A model generated the notes under the pieces. The model was not told the DNA's origin, made no database searches, and saw only the letters and a list, made by a program, of their open reading frames with translations. From assembly GCF_030272615.1 (NCBI RefSeq), contig NC_081412.1, positions 25,512,501-25,576,500 on the forward strand: DNA of 64,000 nt. The letters are read 5' to 3'. A program made the position numbers and the translations under genes. The DNA is from Cryptomeria japonica (Eukaryota > Streptophyta > Pinopsida > Cupressales > Cupressaceae). How positions within the stretch are numbered: the stretch's first letter is position 1; each line of letters opens with the position of its first letter. Shown one piece after another: positions 38,201 through 46,567 of this stretch.

Positions 38201-39031
38201 TAGAATTGCTATATTTGATGATGAAATTCCAGCCAGAACAAAGAAGTGAAAGAATGATTCAAACGTAAGTCCCATTGGATTACCAGCAAACATCAAAGCC
38301 AAACGAGTCTATATATGCAGTAAAGTATCTAGTACGCACTTGGAATCTTGGAGTCAATGTATGATCTTCCTGCAATTTGAGCATACATCTGATTTTGATC
38401 AAGAGAGGATAAGATGACTGCTGGGAAACTTTATTCTGTGTTGGTGTGGTCACAAAACATCACTCAACAAGTTCTATACGTTTTATCCATTGTGCTAAAC
38501 ATTAGTCTTTTGTTAATTTTTACTTACTATCAATTCTGAAGATTTAATTTCCTCGTTTTCTTTTAGATGATTAAACATCTGTCAAAGTGGAAGAATCTCT
38601 ATACATATTTAAAATCTGCACAGATTGAAACTGTCACATTGAGGTACCATGCTTCTTGGCTTATGCTAGATTCTAATATTGGTTTCCAGGTTCATCTTCG
38701 TGCAGCTAAGAGAATTTTAAAGCTATGCGAGTCAAATAAAGGTTTCTACCTCAAAGCTGGCCAGTTTGTTGCATCCATGCAACATGTGCCCAAAGAATAT
38801 ACTTCAACACTTTCAACATTACAGGACCAGGTATCAGGGCTAAGCTTCTGCAGATTTCTCTATCTCTTCTTATATTTTGTTTTTTCTTGTTCATGTTTGA
38901 GATGAAAGTAAAATACATTGCATTATATTCAGTTATCTAACTGCAATTTTTGTCCCATAGGCAATACCCTATCAAATAGAGGCCATAAAGCATGTATTTG
39001 TTGATAATTTTGGCAAAGATCTCTCTGAAAT
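17018..39031 (+). CDS. ABC1/UbiB-family (ADCK1-like) kinase gene, 5' part
   Basis: Atypical kinase-like protein of the ABC1/UbiB/ADCK group; family members act in mitochondria or plastids, often around quinone and lipid metabolism. Four exons join in frame (17018-17215, 18628-18711, 38690-38830, 38961-39031) to about 164 residues. Visible parts are a short basic N-terminus with an Ala/Gly-rich hydrophobic segment (residues about 12-26), a linker, then VHLRAAKRIL, the hallmark KxGQ motif in YLKAGQFVASM, and VPKEYTSTLSTLQDQ. The QTKYPQDVLG and DYKYSLRGYD segments are typical of the ADCK1-like branch. The ATG at 17018 is the first in frame and gives the expected N-terminal length. Exon 4 ends in phase 2, so catalytic exons lie past 64000. 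Introns are 1412, 19978, 130 and at least 24969 bp. Substrate unknown; organelle targeting is inferred. Confidence 0.88.
17207..18438 (+). repeat. Diverged tandem repeats in intron 1 seeded at the exon 1 donor
   Basis: Copies of a donor-like motif (GCAGTATATACAGTGAGTAT at 17206-17225) recur in diverged form near 17349, 17995, 18132 and 18323. The last two belong to a clear 200-bp tandem duplication (18043-18242 and 18243-about 18438). The sequence after each copy, including a GAGAAGTTATTAGATTTGCT-like block, also matches sequence after the real donor. Confidence 0.7.
18628..18711 (+). CDS. ABC1-like gene, exon 2
   Basis: 28 codons between a TTTGCAG acceptor and a GTAAGC donor, phase 0 at both ends. 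Encodes the DYKYSLRGYD segment and ends ..YYRVRSQ, which joins directly to VHLR of exon 3 as in the family. Confidence 0.88.
18712..21684 (+). other. Intron 2, left part; no gene seen
   Basis: Unique-looking or old repeat-derived DNA. Open frames up to 99 codons (19242-19541) show no recognisable motif and are read as chance. Confidence 0.55.
21835..21842 (+). promoter_or_regulatory. LTR TATA box (copy 1)
   Basis: TATAAAAG, followed by GGGAGATCATTTCATTTGAG. A near-copy of this whole block, with TATAAAGG, sits at 22095, about 260 bp downstream. Confidence 0.5.
22095..22102 (+). promoter_or_regulatory. LTR TATA box (copy 2)
   Basis: TATAAAGG in a block duplicated from around 21835; flanks share a GTTTCATTTGAG-AGGACAT arrangement. 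Confidence 0.45.
23388..23690 (+). repeat. ATCAA-rich low-complexity stretch in LTR
   Basis: About 300 bp of ATCAA/TCAATC-type simple sequence. It creates an open frame of 123 codons rich in Gln, Ser, Ile and His, which is a composition artefact. Confidence 0.8.
24312..24323 (+). promoter_or_regulatory. Primer-binding site (tRNA-iMet type)
   Basis: TGGTATCAGAGC directly after the long LTR, complementary to the 3' end of plant initiator Met tRNA, the commonest plant LTR-retrotransposon primer. Confidence 0.85.
24324..24846 (+). other. Internal region of the retrotransposon, no ORF
   Basis: Follows the primer-binding site; no gag frame survives. It is interrupted by the Copia derivative at 24852 and appears to resume after 26759. 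Confidence 0.45.
24852..25084 (+). repeat. 5' LTR of the Copia derivative
   Basis: 233 bp, begins TATTAGAATATT and ends TTTTTCA. Short LTR of Copia type. Confidence 0.95.
25085..25096 (+). promoter_or_regulatory. Primer-binding site of the Copia derivative
   Basis: TGGTATCAGAGC begins at the base after the LTR end, tRNA-iMet type. Confidence 0.92.
25431..25650 (+). repeat. Leader duplication, 110-bp period
   Basis: Two units starting TTCTTGGTGGGTTTTT at 25431 and 25541, each with a TCAGATTTTTCTGG and a TTTTCCGTGCCTCAATTTTT block. A single related unit exists in the leader of the Copia element at about 60149-60240. Confidence 0.85.
25912..26163 (+). pseudogene. Truncated gag start of the Copia derivative
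   Basis: ATG at 25912 opens MASLTNIMLEHSQKFN, then a CHNTWNQCMFTISEYRCLDQ segment, clearly homologous to the gag start of the Copia copy at 60313 (MASLTNLMLEGSQRFNGHN). Similarity ends near 26045, after which the frame runs into unrelated leader-like DNA. Key Trp and Tyr positions of the gag N-terminus are kept. Cannot make a working capsid protein; the element would depend on proteins from relatives. Confidence 0.8.
26513..26521 (+). promoter_or_regulatory. Polypurine tract of the Copia derivative
   Basis: AAGGGAGGG abuts the right LTR and primes plus-strand synthesis in this class. Confidence 0.75.
26522..26754 (+). repeat. 3' LTR of the Copia derivative
   Basis: 233 bp, same ends as the left LTR, five substitutions from it and no indels. 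Confidence 0.95.
26760..27566 (+). other. Retroelement internal DNA, no intact ORF
   Basis: Continues the sequence interrupted at 24847. It runs without a clear break into the family X coding relic. Confidence 0.4.
27570..28202 (+). pseudogene. Family X terminal ORF relic (helical protein)
   Basis: About 210 codons in one frame from the ATG at 27570, interrupted by an in-frame TAG at 27942-27944 and ending with TAG at 28200. The product is predicted all-helical. Its C-terminal part (ELEWEIAF.., NMLPHATIEEVDLILSRFIE) aligns with the C-terminus of the larger - strand ORF at 30409 (ELEPEWDAAL.., NLPEIPIAEIEGIVSRFIA), and the upstream helical part (RIASMVELWVDLQDIQDR) aligns with RVRSLVQLMSSWIDKSH there. 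An LTR begins within a few bases of the stop. I do not recognise the protein family; it is a repeat-encoded protein by context. Confidence 0.65.
28207..29182 (+). mobile_element. Family X LTR, copy A (+)
   Basis: LTR-like block downstream of the ORF relic. It has a CTTAGCCATCGATC and GGCCCTTCATTTG region, a TATA box TATATAAA at 28333, and an end ..GTACACCAACA at 29182. The same order of blocks occurs in copies B, C and D. The left boundary is approximate. Confidence 0.6.
29086..29157 (+). repeat. Short tandem repeat at LTR end
   Basis: Two copies of GAGAGG-TAGAGTGTCCTAGACATTTTATT with a period of about 37 bp, immediately before the LTR terminus. Confidence 0.85.
29183..29360 (-). other. 178-bp segment between two opposing family X LTRs
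   Basis: Lies exactly between the right end of copy A and the low-coordinate end of copy B. It is GC-richer than its surroundings, and two - strand frames are open throughout: one Arg/Gln/Glu-rich, the other with KVAKAPGKMLEKDRDFL. A gag-like or host coding fragment is possible; no family recognised. Confidence 0.4.
29361..30407 (-). mobile_element. Family X LTR, copy B (-)
   Basis: Read on the - strand it begins TGATGTGGCACC and ends ACACATCAACA, about 1.05 kb. It has a TATA-like element (plus-strand 30207-30214), an AAACCCTAATTAGGGTTT palindrome near 30290 and a TTGGCCATTGATC block. It starts two bases after the stop of the ORF at 30409, so it is the 3' LTR of that element. No primer-binding site follows its far end. 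Confidence 0.7.
30409..33627 (-). pseudogene. Family X large ORF, two open parts split by one stop
   Basis: Reads from ATG 33627 (MATPKAGAST; an upstream in-frame Met exists at 33672) for 787 codons to TAA 31264-31266, then stays open in the same frame to TAG 30409, about 1070 codons in all. Parts: an N-terminal globular region (first about 500 residues) with EEAISEVFHLPEH and a hydrophobic WMFYFIQVIVQGKGTIHWAR segment; a low-complexity linker with three SEGN repeats and a KRKERPEKRESSKKK nuclear-localisation-like run; an acidic stretch; and, after the stop, a helical C-terminal module shared with the relic at 27570. It lacks gag, RT, integrase and protease motifs. It may be analogous to the extra 3' ORFs of Athila/Tat-type Gypsy elements or to plant transposon-associated domains, but this is conjecture. 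The long open frame suggests recent activity or selection. Confidence 0.75.
33673..34493 (-). other. Untranslated or leader region upstream of the family X ORF
   Basis: A 67-codon frame (33903-34106) is present but has no recognisable motif. The AT-rich part 34200-34450 holds nothing recognisable. Leads into the hairpin array. Confidence 0.45.
34494..36407. repeat. Array of 13 hairpin cores at about 166-bp spacing
   Basis: A 33-bp core (TCGCYCTGGTCCCT, 5-base loop, AGGGACAGGAGCGA) starts at 34494, 34652, 34818, 34984, 35150, 35318, 35484, 35650, 35693, 35860, 36025, 36199 and 36375. Spacing is 158-176 bp except for one 43-bp step. The arms pair over 14 positions with one or two mismatches. 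Intervening sequence is related between units but far more diverged than the core. Copies 34984 and 35318 carry a paired C-to-T and G-to-A change that keeps the stem; copy 35860 has a rewritten left arm that pairs perfectly over 10 bp. It lies upstream of the family X ORF on the - strand. Confidence 0.93.
36408..36769. other. No gene seen
   Basis: Spacer-like sequence continuing the style of the hairpin array without another core. Confidence 0.45.
36770..37010 (-). pseudogene. Family X ORF N-terminal fragment (-)
   Basis: The - strand encodes KYEPILRAMVASYDSQSKKS and later FWPQEFTKVFGIPNRG. This matches residues around CARHYDPQSRSIVSKEG and EEAISEVFHLPEHRD of the large family X ORF, so it is a fragment of the same protein type. 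It forms the left arm of an inverted repeat. Confidence 0.5.
36938..37242. repeat. Inverted repeat around a Gypsy fragment
   Basis: Arms about 36938-37010 and 37174-37242 are reverse complements with scattered mismatches; both contain a GTAGACTTC and a GAATGGGTTCATA block. The loop of about 160 bp holds the Ty3/Gypsy piece. Confidence 0.85.
37029..37145 (+). pseudogene. Ty3/Gypsy pol fragment (before the RT domain)
   Basis: Plus-strand frame reads EYKDVFAWTYKDLKGIPLEL then CIHRILLVPVAQLVRRRSY and a stop. This is the conserved segment just before the reverse-transcriptase domain in plant Gypsy elements, where the family reads like YKDVFAW-Y-DLKGIP. Only about 39 codons remain. Confidence 0.8.
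37261..37539 (+). pseudogene. Short ORF next to family X LTR copy C
   Basis: 92 codons ending TAA at 37537, six bases before an LTR start. The position mirrors the terminal ORFs of copies A and B. Contains LHVENLLNAWRHDGTFIVGG and HLTKWRQIQCMAVFILNEIV. No family recognised, and alignment to the other terminal ORFs was not convincing by eye. Confidence 0.4.
37545..38469 (+). mobile_element. Family X LTR, copy C (+)
   Basis: Shares with copy A a TATA box (TATATAAG at 37659), a GACCCTTCATTTGTAAGG block, a TTGAAGATTGCACCCACTT-like block, a TTGAGTTCTTAG block and the end ..TCACTCAACA. The left boundary is approximate. It ends 221 bp before exon 3 of the ABC1-like gene. Confidence 0.6.
38690..38830 (+). 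CDS. ABC1-like gene, exon 3 (KxGQ motif)
   Basis: 47 codons between a TTTCCAG acceptor and a GTATCA donor, phase 0. Contains the KAGQ motif (residue 117 of the joined product), the signature of the ABC1 N-terminal extension that covers the active site. Confidence 0.92.
38961..39031 (+). CDS. ABC1-like gene, exon 4
   Basis: 71 bases between a CCCATAG acceptor and a GTAAGC donor, encoding AIPYQIEAIKHVFVDNFGKD and then LSE plus two bases of the next codon. Separated from exon 3 by an ordinary 130-bp intron. Confidence 0.88.
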
Positions 39032-41253
39032 GTAAGCTCCTCTTTTGTAGCTATATTTGATCTATGAATTCCTGGTTAAGAAAGAAACATTCCTCTGTTG
39101 GCTGTTGTAAAATTTTGTTGTTGAGTATTACTTGGTGAAAAAATTGACATAAAGGTAAAGAGAAATTGCAGCTTGATTTTTAGATGGCAAATAGTAAAGT
39201 TAAATTTCAGTGGCAACCTTGAAAATATTTTTCATTTCGCTCTTTTCTAGATAATTCTTTATTTCAGTTACTTCCACAATGATATTGACCCTGTTTATAA
39301 ACATAAGAGCTTCCAATCCATCACAAATTGATTGAAATTCATGTTCAACGGTTCCAACTGTCATAATAAACGATGTAGCAGCATCTTGAAGAGACCAAAT
39401 TCATCCTGCAGATTGATGTGCAGACAAAAGCATGCTTTATTACAACACAGATTAGATTGAATAAATGCATAAGTATGTAGCAGTTGTGGCATAGTTTATT
39501 GTTTTTCTATACGAGCAAGTGCATGCTGTTGGTTGAAAACTTTGTACACCTGGGGGATGTGCAAAATTGTGGTTTCAGCCACAGTGTGTGAGTATGATAC
39601 TTTCCTAATTTAGGGAAGGCTCCCACTATCTACAAACTAAACTAATCTAATATGGGTGAGACAACAGTCTTTCTTCTTGTTTCAAGAAAAACTATACTCT
39701 TTTCTCTTTACAAAAAAGTAATAGCAATTGGAAATAAATAACAGCATATACAGAAATGAGACTTTTTTGTAGGATTTGGAACATAAAGGGAAGCAAAGTT
39801 TCCATGAATGCACAAAGACCTCTGTCACTTCCCTGGGACGGGAAAACATAAAGAAAGCTCAAAGACTTCAACTATCTATTCTCCTATCAACCGTTTTAGA
39901 TGATTCTCTGGTAACCAAGCACAACATGTAGCAGCTCAAAGTCTAACTACATGATGCACCTCTTATGCACAAACAGAGAAAATAAAAGCAACACAAACTT
40001 TGCAAGTTACCTCTTTGCTTGAGCGTCCTACAATAGTTTCAGACGTGACAAGCATCTCAAAGCCTGCAGTAGCAAATCTTAAAACCAATCTAAAATTCCA
40101 AACACAATAAGCAGCTCAAAGTCTGCAAGATTGAGCTTGAATCCCTCTTGTATAACACCTCAAAACATACAATCAATCTCTAGAAAATATTGTCACATAA
40201 CACGTTGAATCAACACAAAGTTTGAAATCAATTTGCCTCTTTTAATTGACTGCAATTTGATTTACAACTAAGCTCAAAGTCTTAGAGTGTACATACAAAC
40301 TGACAGAGTTTTGTTGCATTGCCAAAATATTTAAATTACAATAGACCCCCTCAAGTATTTATAGGAGAGGTGCCTTGAGAAGTGGGAGGATCCCAACTAA
40401 CTTGAGAAATTATCTCAACCACCATGACTTATTCTAACTATAGTCCTAAGACTTATTCAAAATTACAAGTCCTATTCTAAATTGACTTGTAATCAGCTTA
40501 CTTGTAATTACAAAAGTGCAAGTGATAAACTTGCAATTACAAAATTGTTTTTTTTACAAGTAAACTTGTCAAAACAAAATTTCAAATACACAATTGAAAC
40601 TATTCTATTTGTTTGAAGACATGACTCTAATTACATCATCCTTTGTTTTGAAAATCTTCATGCTACTACAAGATACTTTGTGATCGAGGTAAATGACATC
40701 TTGAATTGGAACAAGAACTTACACCTTTGATAGTCTTTGTGTCTTTAACTAGCGAACTCCAACCTTTCACATGTTTGGGGTAGTACTGACTTTTCAGGAG
40801 AGAAGTTCTTTGGAAGGTTGAAGTAAGAAGCCTATCTCTATCTTGAAAGCATTCTATGCTCTCAACCATTCATGTCACTTATCCATCTCCTTGTGTGGCT
40901 CCGTCATGTTGTTGTTCTTTCTCCAATCTTGGAATCTGCTTGCAAAATAAGGCCCATGCCTTAATTTATTGATTTGGTAGGCCGTGTGTGCAAACAACAC
41001 TGACAAGGGAGGGGATACATTGATGCAAAAATGGACTCACAAGTGAATTTCGGGTTCTAGAAACTTCATTACATGTGTGGAAAAACAAGAGCATTAACTT
41101 GCAATTGTGGAGAACAAACATGCAACTTCATATGTGTAATGGGTATCCACAAGTTTGCACTTGTAATTGGACCTTTAAGACTCATTTTCAAGTGTTTTTG
41201 AGTGCATTTTGGACCAATTCGGGTTCTGGAAGGCTGCCTGTAAGTGAAGACAC
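39032..41253 (+). other. Intron 4, repeat-derived DNA, no gene
   Basis: From about 39528 (TGTTGGTTG) the sequence looks like an LTR in - orientation, including a TATTTATAGG near 40360, but no second boundary or target duplication was found. It contains recurring GCAGCTCAAAGTCT motifs around 39930-40130. Confidence 0.4.
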
Positions 41254-42494
41254 AACTGCAATCAGGTTTTAAAATTCCGACTGCAAGTAGACTTTAAATG
41301 GGAAAAATGGATGAAGGTGTGAAATGAGTGGATGAAATGGTGGGAATAGGGATTTTGATATGTGGGAAATGATGGGAATGAAGTTTATGACCATGTACAT
41401 GTATGGGAAGGAATATTTTCAGCTTGACAACTTGAAAAAGGGAAAAACTTCAACTTGTAATCAGATTTGTAAATCTCAAAATCAAATGAATGAGTTTCAT
41501 GGCAATTCTTCAACATTTGTAAATTTTGTTAAAAAAAGATTTAACTCTTTTTACCAAAAGGGGGAAGGTCAACATTACCACAATTACTTGTAATCGGGTT
41601 TTGAAAACCCAAATACAAGTAAATAGGAAAAGTGAAACAGGGGAAAATCTTGCACATTTACAACTTGCATTCAAAGAACCTATCCATTTGGGAAGATCAC
41701 TTAGAAACTCGAATTCTTGCTTGGTCAAATGTCCTAGACCAAAACAAATGAGCTTGGGAAGAACTGAAATGCTCCATAAATAGACATGCTGAAAACCCTT
41801 GGCAGCCAAAAACGAATTTTGATTCAACCTCGTCCTTCAAAAACGACATGGAAATAAGACTCATGTTTGATGCCAAACACTTTGCATTAATGCTGGATAT
41901 AAAACGTGGCAACAATGGTGGAAAAGGAGCACCCAAAATGCGGAAAGAACTAGTAAAAAAACGTCTTCAAAAACGTCTTCCAAAACGCCTTACGTGTTTG
42001 CCCAAACCTTTTTTGGTAGAAAACGTGGCAACTAGCATTGATTCCTAACAATTTAGCATGAATGTGGAATGGATTTAGGGGAAGAAATGCCACCAAAAAC
42101 AGATTTGTGAGAGCAAGAACGCAGATTGGGATTTTCCTCTCCAACTACAAGCAAATGTGCCCTCCAAAGATGTAATTGGGTTTTTAAAACCCCTTTACAT
42201 TTTTTAAATTGCATTACGTTTCCTTTTCTTGAGCAATTTCGGGTTTGAAAGGAAGAAGAACCAAAAGAAATAACAAAACAACTCGTAATAGAGAATTAAA
42301 ATCCGTATTACAAGTTTAAAAAACATAAAGGAACATTAAGACTTGTAATAGGGAAATAAAATCCCTATTACAACTAAAAGGAATAAAAACATAAAAACTT
42401 GTAATAGGGAGATAAAATTCCCTTTACAAGTAAGACACAAGAGATAAAACACTTTAAAAACTTAAAAAGACTTGTAATATTCCCTATTACAACT
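41254..42494. repeat. Cluster of TTGTAAT hairpins
   Basis: Small inverted repeats with a common stem start ACTTGTAAT: 41254-41288, 41586-41620, 42170-42200, 42281-42315, 42341-42375, 42397-42431 and 42470-42494. The inner stem differs between copies (CGGGTTTT/AAAACCC, TTGGGTTTT/AAAACCCC, AGGGA/TCCCT) yet stays paired. The last four are 56-73 bp apart with A-rich spacers. A further imperfect hairpin lies at 42726-42767. Confidence 0.8.
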
Positions 42495-43349
42495 TAAAAG
42501 CACAAAGTGGGAACTTTTATTGAATTTTTATGAGAAGTTACAAGTTCTCATTAAACATGTAATTTTAAATTCACTTGCAATTTGTCCAAAAAGTTCCTGC
42601 AACAACTTAAAAGACATAAAAAGCAAGGGGGAAATAAAAAGTAAGTTACAAGTTACAAGTTTTAAATAAAGTGCACTTGTAATTGTTTTAAAATTTTCCT
42701 GCAACAGAAAAACATAAAGGAAACTCCTAACCTGCAATAGAAAGAAAATTTCCCACCTGCAGTTAGGAAGAAAAAACCCGAAATTGAAGGAAAGACATAG
42801 CAAATGAATTCGAAATGTGATGAAATTTGAAACGTGAATCGAGGATGGACCGAAGATCAGTCCAGTTCAACAAAAAGCAAAATTTTTGCCTCAGGAAGCG
42901 TGCCTTAAGAGTAAAATCTTCAATCTGCAGTGACTTCTCTGGAAAATTGCACAAAAAACTAGGAAAAAAAAGACCAAAACTCACCAAAACTTGGACAATG
43001 ATGGCAAAGACACCACCCCAATGATTTGACACTAACAAATGAGTTTTGTACCTCGCAAAATGTGCCTTGGAGACAAAAACAACACATTTAAACCAAAATT
43101 CTGTAAGGGTTGTCACATTTTTGAAAGTTCAAAAATGAGGACAACACATGCAAAATTATTAGGCATGACAGAAATGGAACTCATAAGCATGGACTTCTGG
43201 TTCAAGAGATTGAACAATAATGTCATTCCATATGTCAGTGAGGATAGAGGAAGGATGGACTTAACAAACCTTTGGGACAGAGACCAATAAGCTAGCTGGG
43301 TTCACTTATATAATATATTTGAACTACATGTGTGAGATGGTTTGGAGTA
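42495..43349. other. No gene seen
   Basis: Continues the repeat-like DNA of the hairpin cluster. A 117-codon frame at 42763-43116 (-) has no motif. Confidence 0.45.
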
Positions 43350-44500
43350 TTCTAAAGCGTGAGAAAATGGTCAAGTCATAGACTGCAAGAACCACATCAC
43401 AATAGAGGAAGATGAACCAAGCATCTGGAAAGGAAATTTTCTGCTTCTTGTTGCTTGCCACGGCTGACCTGTGCTTTGAACTTTCTGTTCACCATTGTTG
43501 TCATGTGCCGTAGCTGACATCAAAACAAAAATATATAGGATTGGTGACTGAGGATAATGTAAGGACAAAATAGAATAACAATGGAATTGCATAGGAAGAC
43601 CAACAAAACGAACAGAAGGCAGAAAGGTCAAGTATTTGACAAACAAGCTTGAAAGGTTTGCTATCTTGCTGTATTTTGATCTCAGTGCCTTGTGTTCCAG
43701 GTGGCTTGAAAGTTAAAAACTTAAAACACTTCTTGCAGCCAGTAAAGAATGAAGGCAATCTAGTGGAAAGTCTCAACAAAATCCAGACTGTACAAATACC
43801 CACAGTCCTGCTAAATCTGTGATGCTCTAAACTAAACAGTGATGTGGGTTGTAGAGATGGAGGATTTCAAGTAAGACTCCAAAGAGTTTTGCCATCCGCT
43901 GCTTGCTAAGATCTTATCCTACAACATTTCTACCTGTTGATACAAAACAATGTTCAACCAAAGACGGAAAGGATAGATGACCTGGGTTCTTCCATCTTGC
44001 TACCCTGATGTTTGTCAGCTCTATGTATGCAGAACACCGGTGGAGTCATATTAGCAGCTGGTGACATGTTAACAGCAATCTGACATGTCAACAAAATGTC
44101 AGGTAGAACTACTGTAAAAATTTATTTCTCTTAGGCACTGTGTGATCATGTGGATAAAAATGAATCTATCAATCAATTTTTAGGTTTGGAAGCTGAATTA
44201 AATTGTCATTTTCAGTACTGTATGTATATGCTTGTAATGTGAATAGAAAGGAGGGGGCTTAAAACCAATTATTTTGGTTTTAAATTGTAGCAATACTGCT
44301 CTTGATAGTGAAGTTATTTTAAACAAGCTGGAAGGAATTTGAGGTTTTAGCCCGAAGAATTGGAATTTTTGAGTTCATGTAATATTATCTATTTGTGAAA
44401 AATTTATGGGTTGTTATCCCTTTAGCTGTGCACTCTGATGAGCACTTTTCTCAACATGAACTATCAATCTGAGATATGCACAGACTTAGGCCAAGGTCAA
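43350..44500. repeat. Diverged dispersed repeat, copy 1
   Basis: Roughly collinear, in the same orientation, with 55900-57080. Shared landmarks are a CATCTTGC-rich block with TTTGTCAG, an AGCTGGTGACAT block, an ATTGTCATTTTCAG block, a TACTGCTCT--GTGAAGTTATT block and a GTTGTGCACTCTGA-type block. Confidence 0.55.
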
Positions 44501-46567
44501 GCTGTATGAATCCAATTGTAAAGGAATCTTTAGCTATAACCAGAAATTGAAATACAAAAGGAAATATATCTATCACCACAAGTCAACACATTCAAAAGTA
44601 TTAAGTGGCCCATTGAAAATGACATTAAATGATACCTCATGGAATTGGTTAACCCTAAAGACAGGCAAGAATATTCTTGCCAGGCAGGTGGAAATAAGAC
44701 CTTCATTGTTGAGCATGTGCAAGAACTTCATGTTCTGTAAGTGCAATTAAGTACTAGGAATTATATGTGACAATCCCCATAATTGTTTTGAATAATATTG
44801 TCCATGACATTGATTCTCAAATAGTCTGATAAATATAAATAAGTCATCTGTCAAAACCAAAACTAAAAAGAAGAAATATCCCTTACTTTGCTAAGTAAAA
44901 ACAATGTCAAAATCAACTCATTATTCCGCTGACTTTAAGTGAACTTGAGTGACATATCTCACAAGATCAAGAACCCTGTAGGTTTTCTCACCAATCAAAG
45001 TTGTCAAAGTTGCCTGTCCTATATCCAATTCACTTCCCACAACTTGCATCATATGAGAATGAAACAATTTGCCAAAGAATATGAAAATATTACCGAGAAA
45101 ATGATCAAGAATGTTTTTGCAAATTTGAGCAGGATTGGACAGTTAATAATTACTGAAAATTTATCAAATATTCATGCTGAATTTAAAATAGATTTGTGTG
45201 TCTAAGCCACTGAAAATAGTTTTGCTGCCCCTCGTAGTCTTCAACATTCAAATTTAAGGGAGATTCCATAACCGTCGGCTAGTACGTTATTGTAATATGC
45301 AGCCTTCTTTGTACTTTGATTTTTTTAATTTTTTGAGTGTTTAGCAATGGATTTAAGGTGCCAAATTAAGTGATTTATAATAAATGAGCAACTCAGAAAA
45401 TCAAAGAAACTCGGAAATACAAGTAGCTAAAAAATTCCAGAATTAATTTATGATCCGATTTTACAAAATCTATTAAATGGAAGAGCAACCCAGATGATAA
45501 ACTGATATATCTATTTCCGAGATACCCTTTTGCTGATTTGATGATATAAAGGCGTGCTACAGCAATGACCAGCAAATACAATGTCCTAAAACCCTAGGTA
45601 CTTCACCTAGTGACTCCAAAATGGTATGGCTAGGTGTTGAACTGATTAGCAGAAAATAATAGACACCAAGAATGTAGATTTAAACCCTCAAAGACCAATC
45701 TTCTGCTATTAAACCTTCACATCCAAGCCCTTGAAACGGTGCTGCTAACATTAGGAAGTATAACCAACAATGAACAACAACAAAAACCCTCCAAATCACC
45801 TTCCAAATTTGTTGAAGATTAGTAGCTTCAAGAGAGATTTTGGCTTTGACTTTATTTGTTATGCTTGTCCGCTGTCAGTCTTCGTGCTTCAGCTATCTTC
45901 GCATTTCATATTTGAAAGCTTCGACCAACGACAGTTTGTCGGTGCCATCTCTTCTCTTCGTTGCCGTTGTTTTGTCTTCCGTAGATATTTGAGAAGAGTT
46001 TGTTTTTTCATCGTCAGCTTTGCTTACTCCAACAGCAGAGGGTTTTACAATTGTCCTTAACTTGAAACTTGGAAAGTCCACAACATCATCAATTTGGAAT
46101 GTCATCTTCTCAACTTGCAAGCATTTTGAGTCGTGTTCAGATTTAGCTACCAGGGGCACTTGTGGCTTCGTTGAGAAGTAACATTTACTTGAATTCTAAT
46201 CATTGCCCTTATGATGATATCCTTTGCTTCTGGCCATCAAACAACTACATCCTGTGTTCTCCAACCTGTGTATCATATCCTTCTAGGAGGGCTGAGCTGG
46301 GAGTGTTTGAGATTGATTACATCTATCAAGACTTTATGAACATGTGGGCCAAACAGGGTTATCATCCTCAACGCTGTTTGTTTTTTCACCTCTGAGATTT
46401 TCATTTGTTTCCTTAGGCACTGCAGAAGTTTCAACTCTGCTATACGTCATTATCTTTATCAATGTAGAATACTTATAAATACTACCCTTATTAATTAAAT
46501 TATAAGGTATCTTCATAAATTTCAATTGACTTGAATTTTTCTTGGCTCTAAATATTTATCTTTGATT
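44501..46567. other. Intron 4, no gene firmly supported
   Basis: Short frames only. The - strand frame at 45893-46159 (88 codons, Lys/Asp/Thr-rich) lies downstream of the B3 pseudogene and could be part of its degenerate 3' region, but nothing identifies it. Confidence 0.4.
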
